Notes: generated by a model from the sequence alone, not told the origin. DNA of 64,000 nt from Candidatus Neomicrothrix sp. UBA814 (GCA_002296525.1 DBIA01000027.1:4424-68423), one strand, 5' to 3'; shown: positions 42,270 through 51,266, numbered from the stretch's first letter. A program made the numbers and translations.

Positions 42270-43859
42270 CTAAACAACGTCCGCCATCAGGACCGGCGGA
42301 TTGTGAATATGAGTGAGTGTTGGGTCGCGGCCTACGACATCGGTGGCCATTTCTAAAGCGTCGCGCATAGTGGTAGCCGAACGAAACCCCATTCTCTTTA
42401 CAGCTCGTTGATCTCCGCCAACCACTATTACTTGTGCAACGTGTTCCAGGGCGTGGGAGCACCAGTACCACATGTAGAAGGGGTGAACTCCGTGATAGGC
42501 ATACGAAGTTCGGTATAGGTGCCGATACCACTCATCCTCCGCATACCGTTTTTCGTACTTGTGTTCTATGACCTCTGGGTCCGTACTGTCTGCCAGTACC
42601 TCTTCGAAAAAGTCAATGTAGCTGGGGTGATGCACCGGATGGAATTCCCAGGGAGTTGGATGGCTCATGATTACCACCCCGCCCTCGCGGACTAGTGGCT
42701 TGCCTTTATACAAATTGAAGAAATAGCCCAGGCCAAGACACGCAACAAGGATCGGATTCATGATGGAGTTCACGTTGTAAGGGCCGAGATACGGCAGACC
42801 CATTGACAGAATGTCAGTCTGACCTTCAACACGGACCAGGTGCTGCCTGTAAACATTTGCGGTCGTGACCTCGTGAACCGCTTCTACTTCTCCTGCCTGG
42901 ATCGAAGTCAATCCATAGGGAGCCCGTATTCCTTGGAAGATGGTTCGAGCTGACTTTCTAGGGACTTTGTCCAAAAACTTTTTGGTGCCTAATAGAAATA
43001 GGCGTTCTTTTGCGTTCATCTCCCATTCGCGTTTTTGTAGGAAGTCCCAGGGTTCAGGAAACGTGTCGTTGTTGAGTGTTGTTTCGATCTGAAAAATCTT
43101 CACGCCGGCGTCTCGGATGAGTCGACCTTGGCGCCAGTTCTTAGTGTGTAACTCGCTCTTTTCTTGGTCCATGAAGGACTTTGAGCGTCGCATGGTTTCA
43201 ACATTGTGATGGTGACGTAGCGCTGTGTACCCCGATAGGCCCGTGGCAACGCTCTTGTGGCCTCCATCCATGGAGACGAGATTGATATTTACATAGATGA
43301 TTAGGTCAGACTCGACTGCTCTTTTGGAGATGACTACTTCTTCTCCATGATCGGTTTCGCCTAGGTGAGTGAGGCCATCTGGGTCTTCGGCATCGAAGTT
43401 ATACAGCTGACCATTTGGAGCGAACGCGTCGTATACCCGGTCGCCAACAGCGTGGCGAAGTTCCGACTCGGTCATTCGTCGGTGCAAGGCGAGCGCGGCA
43501 ATTAAGTGAACATCGTCGACTCCAGCGCTGGCCGCTATGTCCAATACATGTTCGATAATTCTTCCCCGGATGTCAGGTGCTTGCATCTGAGGTAGCGGCA
43601 GGGAAATGTCATCGAAGGCGATGGTTAGTTTCATTCCCGGCGATAGCAGCGCCTCCAAGGGAGGGGAATCGCCGAGGGGGTTGGCCAGAGCGTTTCGAAT
43701 AGCCCCGTCGACGTCCTCGATCGGTTCGATTGGCTCGTTGGGGTAAATAACTCTGCTCCCTGAAGGCAGTTTTTCGAAACGAAAGCCCTCCCCGTGGTGG
43801 AACACTATTGGGGGAGTGGTCCGGTCGACTTCGAGCACAAGTCCTTGACGAGCCAGCAT
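42270..43859 (-). CDS. DUF2088/LarA-like (nickel-pincer racemase fold) protein
   Basis: The 529-residue product's first 270 residues resemble the LarA N-terminal domain. The motif 'TIAFDDISLPLPQMQ', 'DDVHLIAALALHRRMTESELRHAVG' and 'DGGHKSVATGLSGYTALRHHHN' correspond to the substrate and pincer-binding segments of lactate racemase, including the Lys of 'GHKS'. LarA uses a nickel-pincer cofactor made by LarB, LarC and LarE; none is in this window. Its start overlaps the preceding gene's TGA by one base. A racemase or epimerase acting on a hydroxy acid of the same pathway is possible, but the lipid context makes this uncertain. Confidence 0.72.
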   Translation of the reverse strand: MLARQGLVLEVDRTTPPIVFHHGEGFRFEKLPSGSRVIYPNEPIEPIEDVDGAIRNALANPLGDSPPLEALLSPGMKLTIAFDDISLPLPQMQAPDIRGRIIEHVLDIAASAGVDDVHLIAALALHRRMTESELRHAVGDRVYDAFAPNGQLYNFDAEDPDGLTHLGETDHGEEVVISKRAVESDLIIYVNINLVSMDGGHKSVATGLSGYTALRHHHNVETMRRSKSFMDQEKSELHTKNWRQGRLIRDAGVKIFQIETTLNNDTFPEPWDFLQKREWEMNAKERLFLLGTKKFLDKVPRKSARTIFQGIRAPYGLTSIQAGEVEAVHEVTTANVYRQHLVRVEGQTDILSMGLPYLGPYNVNSIMNPILVACLGLGYFFNLYKGKPLVREGGVVIMSHPTPWEFHPVHHPSYIDFFEEVLADSTDPEVIEHKYEKRYAEDEWYRHLYRTSYAYHGVHPFYMWYWCSHALEHVAQVIVVGGDQRAVKRMGFRSATTMRDALEMATDVVGRDPTLTHIHNPPVLMADVV

Positions 43860-46192
43860 CAGTGGACTCCTTCCGCGGTTGCTTGTGAATTTGGTCTTTG
43901 TCCCATTGGGAGTAACGGTTTAGGCGCACCTGCTGTTTTTGGCCAATTCTCGGTGAGCCATCCTCGCCGCTCAGCAATGGTAACTAGTCGTGTCTCAGGG
44001 TTAACTGCCACCGGGTATCCAACGGCTTCGAGCATCGGAAGATCTGATGCTGAGTCCGCGTAGGCAACTCCCTGTTGGGGGTCGAGGCCATTTTCTTCGG
44101 CCCAGTCCACCATCAGTTGGGCCCGCACTTCCCCTGTAGGGGGAACATCGAGCATTTCTCCAGTGAGTTTGCCGTCTTTGCGGTCAATTTTCGCGGCGAT
44201 TATGTGGTCGAAAAGAGGACGCAGGGGCTCAACGGCTATATCGAGTGCACCTGTGATGAGAACCGTTTGGTGACCGGCAGCGCGGTGTGCTCGCACCCTT
44301 CGCAAACCTGCTGGGAAGGATTTGATGAGAATGAGATCGCTAAGCATTTCGGCTGCGTCGCGCTCTAACTGTTTGAGCGGGGCGCCTTTGTATCGCTGGT
44401 AGAAGTATCGGAGGAAGTCAGTGCGGTCTCGCTTATCTCGTCTCCACAAGCCTGGGGTTTCGGTAAGGGTTCGGAGGGCGAACTCAAAGCGTTTCTTCGG
44501 ACTCAAGTGTCGAGTAGCTAGCCAGGCGTAACTTTCAACAACGTTGCTAGCAATCAGCGTGTTTTCTAAGTCGAATGCAGCGAAGTGACGGCCCGGGTCT
44601 AAGACCGCGGTACGAAGTCGTTCAGACCGACTTGGTCCGCTTCGCTTTTCAGGCGTGGTTTTGACTCGGGCTTGAATTACGACGGTGGGAAGGTGAACTT
44701 CGGTGATGTAGTGATGCCAGTCGATGACGCTGGGGTCAAATCCGAATTGTTCTTGATCTTCAAGTGGTAGAGAGTTCCATAGAGACAGAGTGCGTTCGAT
44801 CCCATATAGCGCTTCGCACTTGCCGTATGCGCCGTAGATATCGACATACCCCTTGATTTGATCGAGATTTTGGCGACGTTCTGCGAACTTGCTGGTGAAG
44901 CTGTTCTCCCCTCGAATCGGTAGGCGATTGATTACTTTCGCCGCAACGTCAAAGGCCTTGACGACGCGATGAAGTTGTTCTTCGAGTCCGCTCGAGCCAG
45001 CGTATTTCCATTCTGTGCTCGCGGTGGGGTGTCCGTTCGCATCATAAACAGGGTTCTCTCCGAACCATTCCATCGCGGTGTTGAGTAGTTTTTTGAACTG
45101 GAGAGGGTTGGTGGATCCTGAGGCAACCTGAAAGACTTCGGGTTCCTCTGCGGGGCCTTTCGCGGCAACGGCGATTATCGCTGCGGCGACCATGTCGACG
45201 GGGATTACGTCGATAATGCCTTCCGGATAGCCCGGGAAGGTGTTGAGTTCTCCTTTAGCGAACGAGACGATAAGTGGTTCGGCCATTCGGAATCCGCGGA
45301 TCCAGCCTGGTGATGGTTGCGACCAGGCTGATTCAATAATCGAGGGTCGAACGATGCTGACCGGTATGTCATCGTGCAGTTCCACCAGGGCCGTTTCACC
45401 TAGAGCTTTGGAGTATGTGTATACGTCAGGCCAGCCAAGTGAGGTGGCGCGACTCCTGCCCGCTTCCACCATTTGATCGTTTACCCACGACACGCGCAGC
45501 TGTTCGGTTTTGGCAGCGAGCATAGGCAAGCCAGCCGCGCCCAGTTCTTCCCGAGCGCCTTTGTTGAAGTTGCTCAGTTCCTCGGGGATTCTGCTGCGCG
45601 CATCTAGGTCAGTGCGGGTTCTCCGGGCAGCATCGACCTCTGCTCTCCAGTCAACGTCAACCTGGAAGGGAGTTCCTGCTAGCAGTTCTTCGTTAGCTGC
45701 CCCTCGACGATTGCCAGCTACGTAGCAGGTTGACACTGCGACGAGGTGGGGTCGTACTTCCATGTCTTTCAGTAATTGAATGATTCGATTAGGTCCCAGC
45801 AAGTTGATTTCTATTGAGCTATCGAGGGGGCTGTCGAAGCTGACTGTTGCGGCGGAATGGATGACTACATCACAAGACGTGAACAGATGTCGGTCGTCTT
45901 CGCTGAGGCCAAGTCCTTCGTTTGTGACGTCCCCAGAGACCACCGAGATGCGTTGTTCGCAGATGGCGTCAAATTCGTCGCCCCATTGGGACCTCAGAGT
46001 GTCGAAAGCATCGTTGCGAATTATTTCTCGCTCAACTCGGCGTTGAGCGCTGTTTCGGCGGTTCGGACGCACCAAAAGCACGAGCTCGCAGTCGGGCACC
46101 CCGCGAAGAAGCCGTTCAACTAGCGCGGTACCCAAAAATCCAGTGCTGCCGGTGATGGCTATCCGCTTGCCCGAAAGGGCTTCACTGATCAC
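43859..46192 (-). CDS. Fatty-acyl-CoA-reductase-like SDR fused to HAD-IB hydrolase
   Basis: I place the start at GTG 46192, 18 bases from the operator; a longer frame to 46300 would overlap the operator and the TetR gene. The product has 777 residues. Residues about 8-400 are an NAD(P)-binding extended SDR with 'ITGSTGFLGTALVERLLRG' and 'YTYSKALGETALVEL' (Tyr-x3-Lys), like fatty-acyl-CoA or thioester reductases. Residues about 560-750 are an HAD-IB domain with 'FDLENTLIAS' and 'YADSASDLPMLEAVGYPVAVNP'. In the HAD motif 1 the usual second Asp is Glu. The fusion probably makes a long-chain alcohol or aldehyde and dephosphorylates a lipid intermediate. Confidence 0.85.
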   Translation of the reverse strand: MISEALSGKRIAITGSTGFLGTALVERLLRGVPDCELVLLVRPNRRNSAQRRVEREIIRNDAFDTLRSQWGDEFDAICEQRISVVSGDVTNEGLGLSEDDRHLFTSCDVVIHSAATVSFDSPLDSSIEINLLGPNRIIQLLKDMEVRPHLVAVSTCYVAGNRRGAANEELLAGTPFQVDVDWRAEVDAARRTRTDLDARSRIPEELSNFNKGAREELGAAGLPMLAAKTEQLRVSWVNDQMVEAGRSRATSLGWPDVYTYSKALGETALVELHDDIPVSIVRPSIIESAWSQPSPGWIRGFRMAEPLIVSFAKGELNTFPGYPEGIIDVIPVDMVAAAIIAVAAKGPAEEPEVFQVASGSTNPLQFKKLLNTAMEWFGENPVYDANGHPTASTEWKYAGSSGLEEQLHRVVKAFDVAAKVINRLPIRGENSFTSKFAERRQNLDQIKGYVDIYGAYGKCEALYGIERTLSLWNSLPLEDQEQFGFDPSVIDWHHYITEVHLPTVVIQARVKTTPEKRSGPSRSERLRTAVLDPGRHFAAFDLENTLIASNVVESYAWLATRHLSPKKRFEFALRTLTETPGLWRRDKRDRTDFLRYFYQRYKGAPLKQLERDAAEMLSDLILIKSFPAGLRRVRAHRAAGHQTVLITGALDIAVEPLRPLFDHIIAAKIDRKDGKLTGEMLDVPPTGEVRAQLMVDWAEENGLDPQQGVAYADSASDLPMLEAVGYPVAVNPETRLVTIAERRGWLTENWPKTAGAPKPLLPMGQRPNSQATAEGVH

Positions 46193-46209
46193 AGCATTAG
46201 TTCTATCAG

Positions 46210-46233
46210 AATACTTACCAAATGGTAAGTATT
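46210..46233. promoter_or_regulatory. TetR operator: 10-bp perfect inverted repeat
   Basis: AATACTTACC (46210-46219) and GGTAAGTATT (46224-46233) are exact reverse complements separated by AAAT. The site lies between the divergent reductase-HAD gene and the TetR gene, overlapping the expected -35 of the TetR promoter (a TAAAGT box at 46249 is six bases before its GTG). A dimeric TetR protein would repress both genes from here. Position, symmetry and regulator type agree. Confidence 0.8.
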
Positions 46234-46260
46234 TGTGAGAATTCGATCTAAAGTGTTGGA

Positions 46261-46851
46261 GTGCCCACTGGTACCCGCGATCGTATTTTGGACTCTGCAT
46301 TAGCTGCGTTTGGTATGCGCGGTTACGACGCCACTTCGTTGGATGACCTTGCTGCAGACCTTGGGATCACTAAGCAGGCGATTTTGTACCACTATTCGTC
46401 TAAAGAAGCCCTCTTGAAGGCGACTATTGAACTAGCTGTAAATGAATTGGGCTCTGCCTTGTCGGGTGCGGCTAACCCACAGGCGCGAGGTTTTGAACGA
46501 ATCGAAGATCTTGTGAGAGCCACGTTTTCGCTTGCAGCTCGACGCCCGGAAGTGCTTGGGTTAGTTCGTTTGGTTTCCCGCCAAGGTGGTGTTGCGTCAG
46601 GAAAGCTGGCGTCGGCGATGAGCGTGATGCTGGGTGATGCGGTTCGATTTGTTGAAGTTGAGATGGATGCTGGCCGCTTTCGCCGGTTAGAACCTCGCAT
46701 GCTGTTGCTAGCGGTCTATTCAGCCGTTGTTGGGGTTGCCACTGAACCTGAGGTGATGCGAGCGTTAGGTCTTGAGCCAGATCTGCGGTCTCTGGTGCGA
46801 GCTCGACGCGAAACTATCGAGTTTTTGCGGGCAGCTTTGATAGCTGACTAG
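46261..46851 (+). CDS. TetR-family transcriptional regulator
   Basis: The 196-residue protein starts at GTG 46261 and has a typical TetR N-terminal DNA-binding domain ('RILDSALAAFGMRGYDATSLDDLAADLG' in part, then 'TKQAILYHYSSKEALLKA'), followed by a helical ligand-binding domain with a TetR_C-like form. The operator between it and the lipid operon suggests autoregulation and control of the reductase-HAD, LarA-like and PlsC genes; the ligand may be an acyl-CoA or fatty acid (inference). Its 3' end overlaps by four bases the convergent lipoprotein gene. Confidence 0.93.
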   Translation: MPTGTRDRILDSALAAFGMRGYDATSLDDLAADLGITKQAILYHYSSKEALLKATIELAVNELGSALSGAANPQARGFERIEDLVRATFSLAARRPEVLGLVRLVSRQGGVASGKLASAMSVMLGDAVRFVEVEMDAGRFRRLEPRMLLLAVYSAVVGVATEPEVMRALGLEPDLRSLVRARRETIEFLRAALIAD

Positions 46852-47801
46852 CTCGATGAACTAATGAGGTCTGCGAAAAATCGAGCGCAAGGAGCTACCG
46901 CTCTGCCTCCGCAGGACACACCGAACTGGACGTACAGACTGTCTGCCGGACCATATTTCGTAAGGTCTTTACATGCTCTGGAATCAGTTTCGCTGCATAA
47001 CAGCCAAAGCTGATCTAAGAACTCGTCATCTCCCGGTGGGTTGAGACTGGGACTCAAATCTTTCAATGTTGGGGGTTCACCGTCGTCGTCCAAGATGAGA
47101 GTGCAATAGCTGGTGCCTCGCGCTCCACATGTCGCAGCGAACTGCGCGTACAGAGACCCGTTAGGCGCGGTCAGTCGAAGTTCACCGCAAGCTAATGTGC
47201 TGCCTTCAGAACATAGTGTCCACCATGAATCAAGTTCTTCGTCGTCACCTGGAGCAGGGGTTAGAGGATTTAGGTCACCCTCGGGTTGTTCGATCCCAAG
47301 TAGGAGGGCGCAATCCATATTCCGACGGCCACCACAGCTGAAGGCGAATTGTTCATATGCGCTGCCAGGTGCAGCTAGATAGAACAGTTCGTCGCAGGCC
47401 TTCGCTTCGCCTAACCCGCATTGCAACCAGTAATCGTCTAAAAGCGAGTCGGTGCCAGGGGGGTTGTCACCGGAATCGAAAGTAACTGGAGCCTCTAATA
47501 GTTCATCAGACACTTGGGGTTGGTCGTTCCTGAAGCTAGGCAAAGTTGGATTGGTAGCGGTGTCTAGTCGACATAGCTCTACTGCCATGTCGACAGCGAT
47601 TTCCTGTTCGGGGCTTAGATCCGTTTGGAGGTTGCTGAGGTTTAATTCCCAGCCGGAAGCGAGGCGTTCTTCTACGCACAGTTGTTCTTGTTCGGTGAGG
47701 TTGTTGGTGAGCGCTGGTGTTCGGCTCTCCGAGTCGCTTGAGTACGAGCAAGAAGTAGCAGCCAGTAGCACGGCCGCAAACATTCTCCGGGTGTTCATCA
47801 A
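46848..47801 (-). CDS. Lipoprotein with three cysteine-rich repeats
   Basis: The 317 residues begin with a lipobox (LAATSC, lipidated Cys about 18). After an acidic spacer there are three copies of a repeat of about 65 residues: each has 'PPG/APGDDE-LD-xW-x-LC', a second Cys in 'ACDELF/ACGELR/ACKDLT', 'GSAYEQF/GSLYAQF/DSLYVQF', and two more Cys in 'CGGR/CGAR'-type segments. Four conserved Cys per repeat imply two disulfides per unit outside the cell. No known domain name comes to mind. The ATG overlaps the end of ddl by four bases, so it is translated with the cell-wall operon. Confidence 0.75.
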   Translation of the reverse strand: MMNTRRMFAAVLLAATSCSYSSDSESRTPALTNNLTEQEQLCVEERLASGWELNLSNLQTDLSPEQEIAVDMAVELCRLDTATNPTLPSFRNDQPQVSDELLEAPVTFDSGDNPPGTDSLLDDYWLQCGLGEAKACDELFYLAAPGSAYEQFAFSCGGRRNMDCALLLGIEQPEGDLNPLTPAPGDDEELDSWWTLCSEGSTLACGELRLTAPNGSLYAQFAATCGARGTSYCTLILDDDGEPPTLKDLSPSLNPPGDDEFLDQLWLLCSETDSRACKDLTKYGPADSLYVQFGVSCGGRAVAPCARFFADLISSSS

Positions 47802-48901
47802 GCCAATTTGTGCGAGATTGCGCCAACGTCTCGCAGTGCGGTGCCATCAGCCCCGTCAGTTCGGAAGGTGGCCCCAGGGCTCAGGGTGGCTTCATGAATC
47901 ATTTCTGCCAGCAACTGGGCGAATGGCACTCCTTCATATGACCAGAAATACCAACTTAACGAACCAGGTATGGTGTTGATTTCGTTGACCCAGAGCCCTG
48001 CGGAATTCCAAAGAAAATCGATGCGGGCGACCGAACGAACCATTGCGAGATCAACAACTTGAGACGCCATTGTCCTTAGCTGTCCTTCGATATCTGCGGG
48101 TAACTCAGCGGGGAGTTCTCTGGGGGCACTTGCCATTCCCTGCGACCCGGTTAAGTATTTGTCGGCGTAGCTGTAGATGCCATCTTCTTCAGGGCGCAGT
48201 GGTCGTTCTATAGCGCTAAGAGATTTCTCTGGATAAGTACGAACTGAAATATTGAGATCTATTGCATCGTCAAGGTAACGCTGGACGACCGCCCCGTTGC
48301 GAAGAAGGGGTTGTGAGCTTGCGAGCGCTTTGGCGGTTGGAAGGTCGTCAACGATTTCAATTCCGATAGATGACCCACCAAACCTTGGCTTAACAATGAG
48401 TGGTCCTTGCTCGTCAAGTTCTAGGTCGGTGGTGATGAGATGCAACGGGAGACTTGAAATGCCGGCGGCCTCCATAGTCCCCGAAAATGCGAGTTTGTCC
48501 ATCCCCACGGCCGCGCCTGCCTGACTCGGACCGGTATAACGGATGCCTGCGAGGTCGAACAAGGCTTGCAGGCTTCCATCTTCGCCGGGTCCTCCATGAC
48601 AGCAGACTACGACAGCGCTGATTTCGATCTGAGTTAGCTTTCCCCGCTTCCCGGATCTGTAAAATCCGCCTTGTTCTCCGACTTGGATAGTCACTGGTTC
48701 AGCGGATCGAGGTAATCCGTCAGCGAATTCGTTTGCTTCGATGTCGGCGGGAACTTGGAACCAGTTACCGGTTTTTGACCAATAGAGAGCTACGACGTCG
48801 TTTCCCGCTTCGGTCAAAGCGCGCACTGCCTGCAATCCAGTCAGGATTGAAATGTCATGTTCAGGGGATGGGCTGCCGAAGCAGACTGCTGGAAGAGTCA
48901 T
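47798..48901 (-). CDS. ddl: D-alanine--D-alanine ligase
   Basis: The 367-residue ATP-grasp enzyme has Ddl features: N-terminal 'CFGSPSPEHDISILTGLQAVRAL', 'GPGEDGSLQALFDLAGIRYTG', 'KPRFGGSSIGIEIV' and 'ARIDFLWNSAGLWVNEINTIPGSL'. The 'EHDIS' and 'HGGPGEDG' motifs form the dipeptide and ATP pockets. It makes D-Ala-D-Ala for peptidoglycan. It lies 67 bases downstream of the MurF-like gene on the same strand and overlaps the repeat lipoprotein, so all belong to a wall-precursor operon. Confidence 0.9.
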   Translation of the reverse strand: MTLPAVCFGSPSPEHDISILTGLQAVRALTEAGNDVVALYWSKTGNWFQVPADIEANEFADGLPRSAEPVTIQVGEQGGFYRSGKRGKLTQIEISAVVVCCHGGPGEDGSLQALFDLAGIRYTGPSQAGAAVGMDKLAFSGTMEAAGISSLPLHLITTDLELDEQGPLIVKPRFGGSSIGIEIVDDLPTAKALASSQPLLRNGAVVQRYLDDAIDLNISVRTYPEKSLSAIERPLRPEEDGIYSYADKYLTGSQGMASAPRELPAELPADIEGQLRTMASQVVDLAMVRSVARIDFLWNSAGLWVNEINTIPGSLSWYFWSYEGVPFAQLLAEMIHEATLSPGATFRTDGADGTALRDVGAISHKLA

Positions 48902-48968
48902 GTTCTTCTATGAAACCGTAGATGGCGGCGAGTTTGATGTCACCCATTGCTTGATGAGGGTTGCCGAA

Positions 48969-50486
48969 TTACGCGTAGTGATCGGGAAGGTCGTTCTCGT
49001 ACAAAACAGCATCCCCTGAGGTCAAGTTTGCTCGCACCCATTCGGTGGCGTCGTTGCGGGTTCTTACTAGTTTGACTCGTGCTGTTCCGTCTCGAGCTCC
49101 GTTATTAAGAGCGGACCGGTTCGTATGTCCGACAATGATGAGGTCGTCGGCGATCAGACTCGCGTCTACTCCGAACCTCCTGTTCTCGCTTGCTTGTCGG
49201 CTCCCAAGCTCAACCATTCCTGGTGTTACCACCACTCTGCGTCGAGCATCAAGGTTGGCGAGTGTTTGGAGAGCCAAGTTGGCGCCGGCCGGGTTGCTGT
49301 TGTAGGTGTCGTCGATGATGGTAACTCCCGTCGGGCTTGTCAGCGTTTGGCGCCGATGTTCAGTAACGGGAAGGTCTGCCAGTTGTTTCGCTATTGTTCC
49401 GTCGGAGACGCCAAGGGATGTGGCTACCGCTACTGCGCACGCTACGTTCGTGGCAGCTGCATCGGTCGCTACTCCGGTCACGATAGTGCGGCCCGACAGG
49501 CTGACCGATAAACCATCGTCGTAACACGCGAAAACATCAGCTGCGTGATCTTGGGCAGAGCATCTGATGACCTCGATTCCAGATGCCTGAAGACGGTCCG
49601 CTTCTTTAGCTAGACCGTAAGCGTCGATATTGATTACCGCAGTGCGGCTTGTGGAAAATATTTCGCTCTTAGCAGAGACAATGGTTTCCAAATCACCGAA
49701 TCTCTCGAGATGAACAGGCCCGATAGAGGCAAGGACCGAGATCGATGGCTGTACCCAATTCACTAATTCGGCTATTTCTCCAGGGCCGTAGGTGCCCATC
49801 TCAGCGACGAACACTTCGGTGCCATCAGTTAGATGTTCGTTGACCGAGCGTGAAAGGCCTGCACTGTTGTTGAAACTTGCGGGACTAGCCGTCACGCTAA
49901 AGGTGTCCGATAACAAATGACGGACGTATCCCTTAATCGTCGTTTTCCCATACGAGCCTGTGATCGCCACCCGGATTGGGTTCACTCGCTCCAACGTGGC
50001 GGACGCATCAATGACATAGCGCCGAGCCACTTTCTGTTCGATTGGTTTTAATGCCGTTAACGCGATGTCCAGGAAACATGGAACTAGTAGCGCGATAACT
50101 GCGTATCCAACCGATCTGATGTTGAGTTGTCTAACGATTACAAATATTGCGGCGATCGCGAAAAACGAAACCGCGGCCAAAGTTCTAAGTCGCCTCGTCC
50201 ATGCCAGGGCACTGGTTCTACCTTTTACTCCGAGTCCGATCGGTCCGGAGATGATTACTGCAGCTGTGACAAGGGAAGTAGCGGGAATCCAAGCTGACGT
50301 GACCGCAGTAAGTACTGCGAGTAGGAATAATGAGGAGTTTGTTCCACCTTGTTTCCACCAACGAATAGCGAACTGTGTTGCTGATAGTGGAAGGTAATGT
50401 TCCCGTTGAGCGACCCGAAGCCAGCGTAAAGAAGTAAAAAAGCTGGCAATGGCGCAAGCTGCCAAATAGATGTCTGAGATAGTCAC
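48969..50486 (-). CDS. MurF-like Mur ligase with N-terminal membrane domain
   Basis: The 505 residues start with about 150 residues of hydrophobic helices (four or so: 'IYLAACAIASFF', 'SLFLLAVLTAVTSAW', 'LAAVSFFAIAAIFVIV', 'VGYAVIALLVPCFLDIAL'). Then comes a Mur ligase ATP site, 'AITGSYGKTTIKGY', with 'VFVAEMGTYGPGEIAEL', 'ASIGPVHLERFG' and the C-terminal 'IDDTYNSNPAGANLALQTL'. These are the MurF central and C-terminal domains; the normal MurF N-terminal UDP-binding domain is absent and replaced by the membrane part. GTG start overlaps the alpha/beta hydrolase stop (GTGA). It is probably the D-Ala-D-Ala-adding ligase, anchored to the membrane. Confidence 0.82.
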   Translation of the reverse strand: MTISDIYLAACAIASFFTSLRWLRVAQREHYLPLSATQFAIRWWKQGGTNSSLFLLAVLTAVTSAWIPATSLVTAAVIISGPIGLGVKGRTSALAWTRRLRTLAAVSFFAIAAIFVIVRQLNIRSVGYAVIALLVPCFLDIALTALKPIEQKVARRYVIDASATLERVNPIRVAITGSYGKTTIKGYVRHLLSDTFSVTASPASFNNSAGLSRSVNEHLTDGTEVFVAEMGTYGPGEIAELVNWVQPSISVLASIGPVHLERFGDLETIVSAKSEIFSTSRTAVINIDAYGLAKEADRLQASGIEVIRCSAQDHAADVFACYDDGLSVSLSGRTIVTGVATDAAATNVACAVAVATSLGVSDGTIAKQLADLPVTEHRRQTLTSPTGVTIIDDTYNSNPAGANLALQTLANLDARRRVVVTPGMVELGSRQASENRRFGVDASLIADDLIIVGHTNRSALNNGARDGTARVKLVRTRNDATEWVRANLTSGDAVLYENDLPDHYA

Positions 50487-51226
50487 TGGAGTGCACCTAG
50501 ACGGCGATCGATTGCCTCACGTAAGGCAGACGGAGCTGTTGTCGGCACAAAGTGGTCAATGCCGCCTAGGAGTGTTATTCGGGCATCGGTAAGTAGAGCT
50601 TCGGATCGGGTTGCGATTTCTGGAGGAGCGGCATCGTCGCCATCGCCCCAGACAAGGTCAACTGGGGCTGATATAGATCGCAGCTGTTGCTCGTAAGACT
50701 CGTTCACGACTGTGACCAAAATATCGCGCATGACACCCGAAGCCGCCCGATAGTCGGCGCTACCGTATTTGTCTTTAAGGCCTTCCAGCACATTGTCACT
50801 TACGAGACCCCACCGGTGAAGTAAACGCCCCAATTGGTAACGCACAGCGGGCCGTCCTTTGCGATGAGCGCGATGCAACAGAGGCACACCGGTCAAAACA
50901 AGCCCCCCAATGGCTGCGGGTCGCTGCTCTGCGAGATGGACTGCGACTCGCCCACCGAAGCTATGCCCCACAACAACAATTGGGGTGCGACATGTATCCA
51001 GAAGCGGCGAGATGAGATCTGCGTACATCGCAGCACCGCCGGCGTGTGTGGGTGGAGGGGATACACCAAATCCGGGAAGGTCGATGCTGATGGCGTTGAG
51101 GCCTTCTAGACAGACGTCAAAGTCTCTATGAGTGCGACCCCACCCGTGGAGAGCGATGACCCGCGCAGGGTCTTCACCGAATCGCGCTCCAAATATTGAG
51201 CCGTTGACGAAGCTAGAGAGAGCCAC
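50483..51226 (-). CDS. Alpha/beta hydrolase
   Basis: A 247-residue alpha/beta hydrolase of the esterase/acyltransferase type: 'VIALHGWGRTHRDFDVCL', the nucleophile elbow 'VVGHSFGGRVAVHLAEQRP' (Ser in GHSFG), 'VDLVWGDGDDAAP' and the C-terminal His in 'GIDHFVPTTAP'. It starts at GTG 51226. As the first gene of the wall-precursor operon, with GTGA overlap to the MurF-like gene, it might act on a peptidoglycan or lipid-linked intermediate, but no specific substrate is supported. Confidence 0.87.
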   Translation of the reverse strand: MALSSFVNGSIFGARFGEDPARVIALHGWGRTHRDFDVCLEGLNAISIDLPGFGVSPPPTHAGGAAMYADLISPLLDTCRTPIVVVGHSFGGRVAVHLAEQRPAAIGGLVLTGVPLLHRAHRKGRPAVRYQLGRLLHRWGLVSDNVLEGLKDKYGSADYRAASGVMRDILVTVVNESYEQQLRSISAPVDLVWGDGDDAAPPEIATRSEALLTDARITLLGGIDHFVPTTAPSALREAIDRRLGALQ

Positions 51227-51266
51227 GTATCAATTGTGATCGAAATTGAGTCATTCCGGGGCGCGG

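Noticed and set aside
43859..46300. Longer start at ATG 46300 for the reductase-HAD gene
   Set aside because: It would run through the operator and the TetR start, and its added residues resemble no reductase N-terminus.
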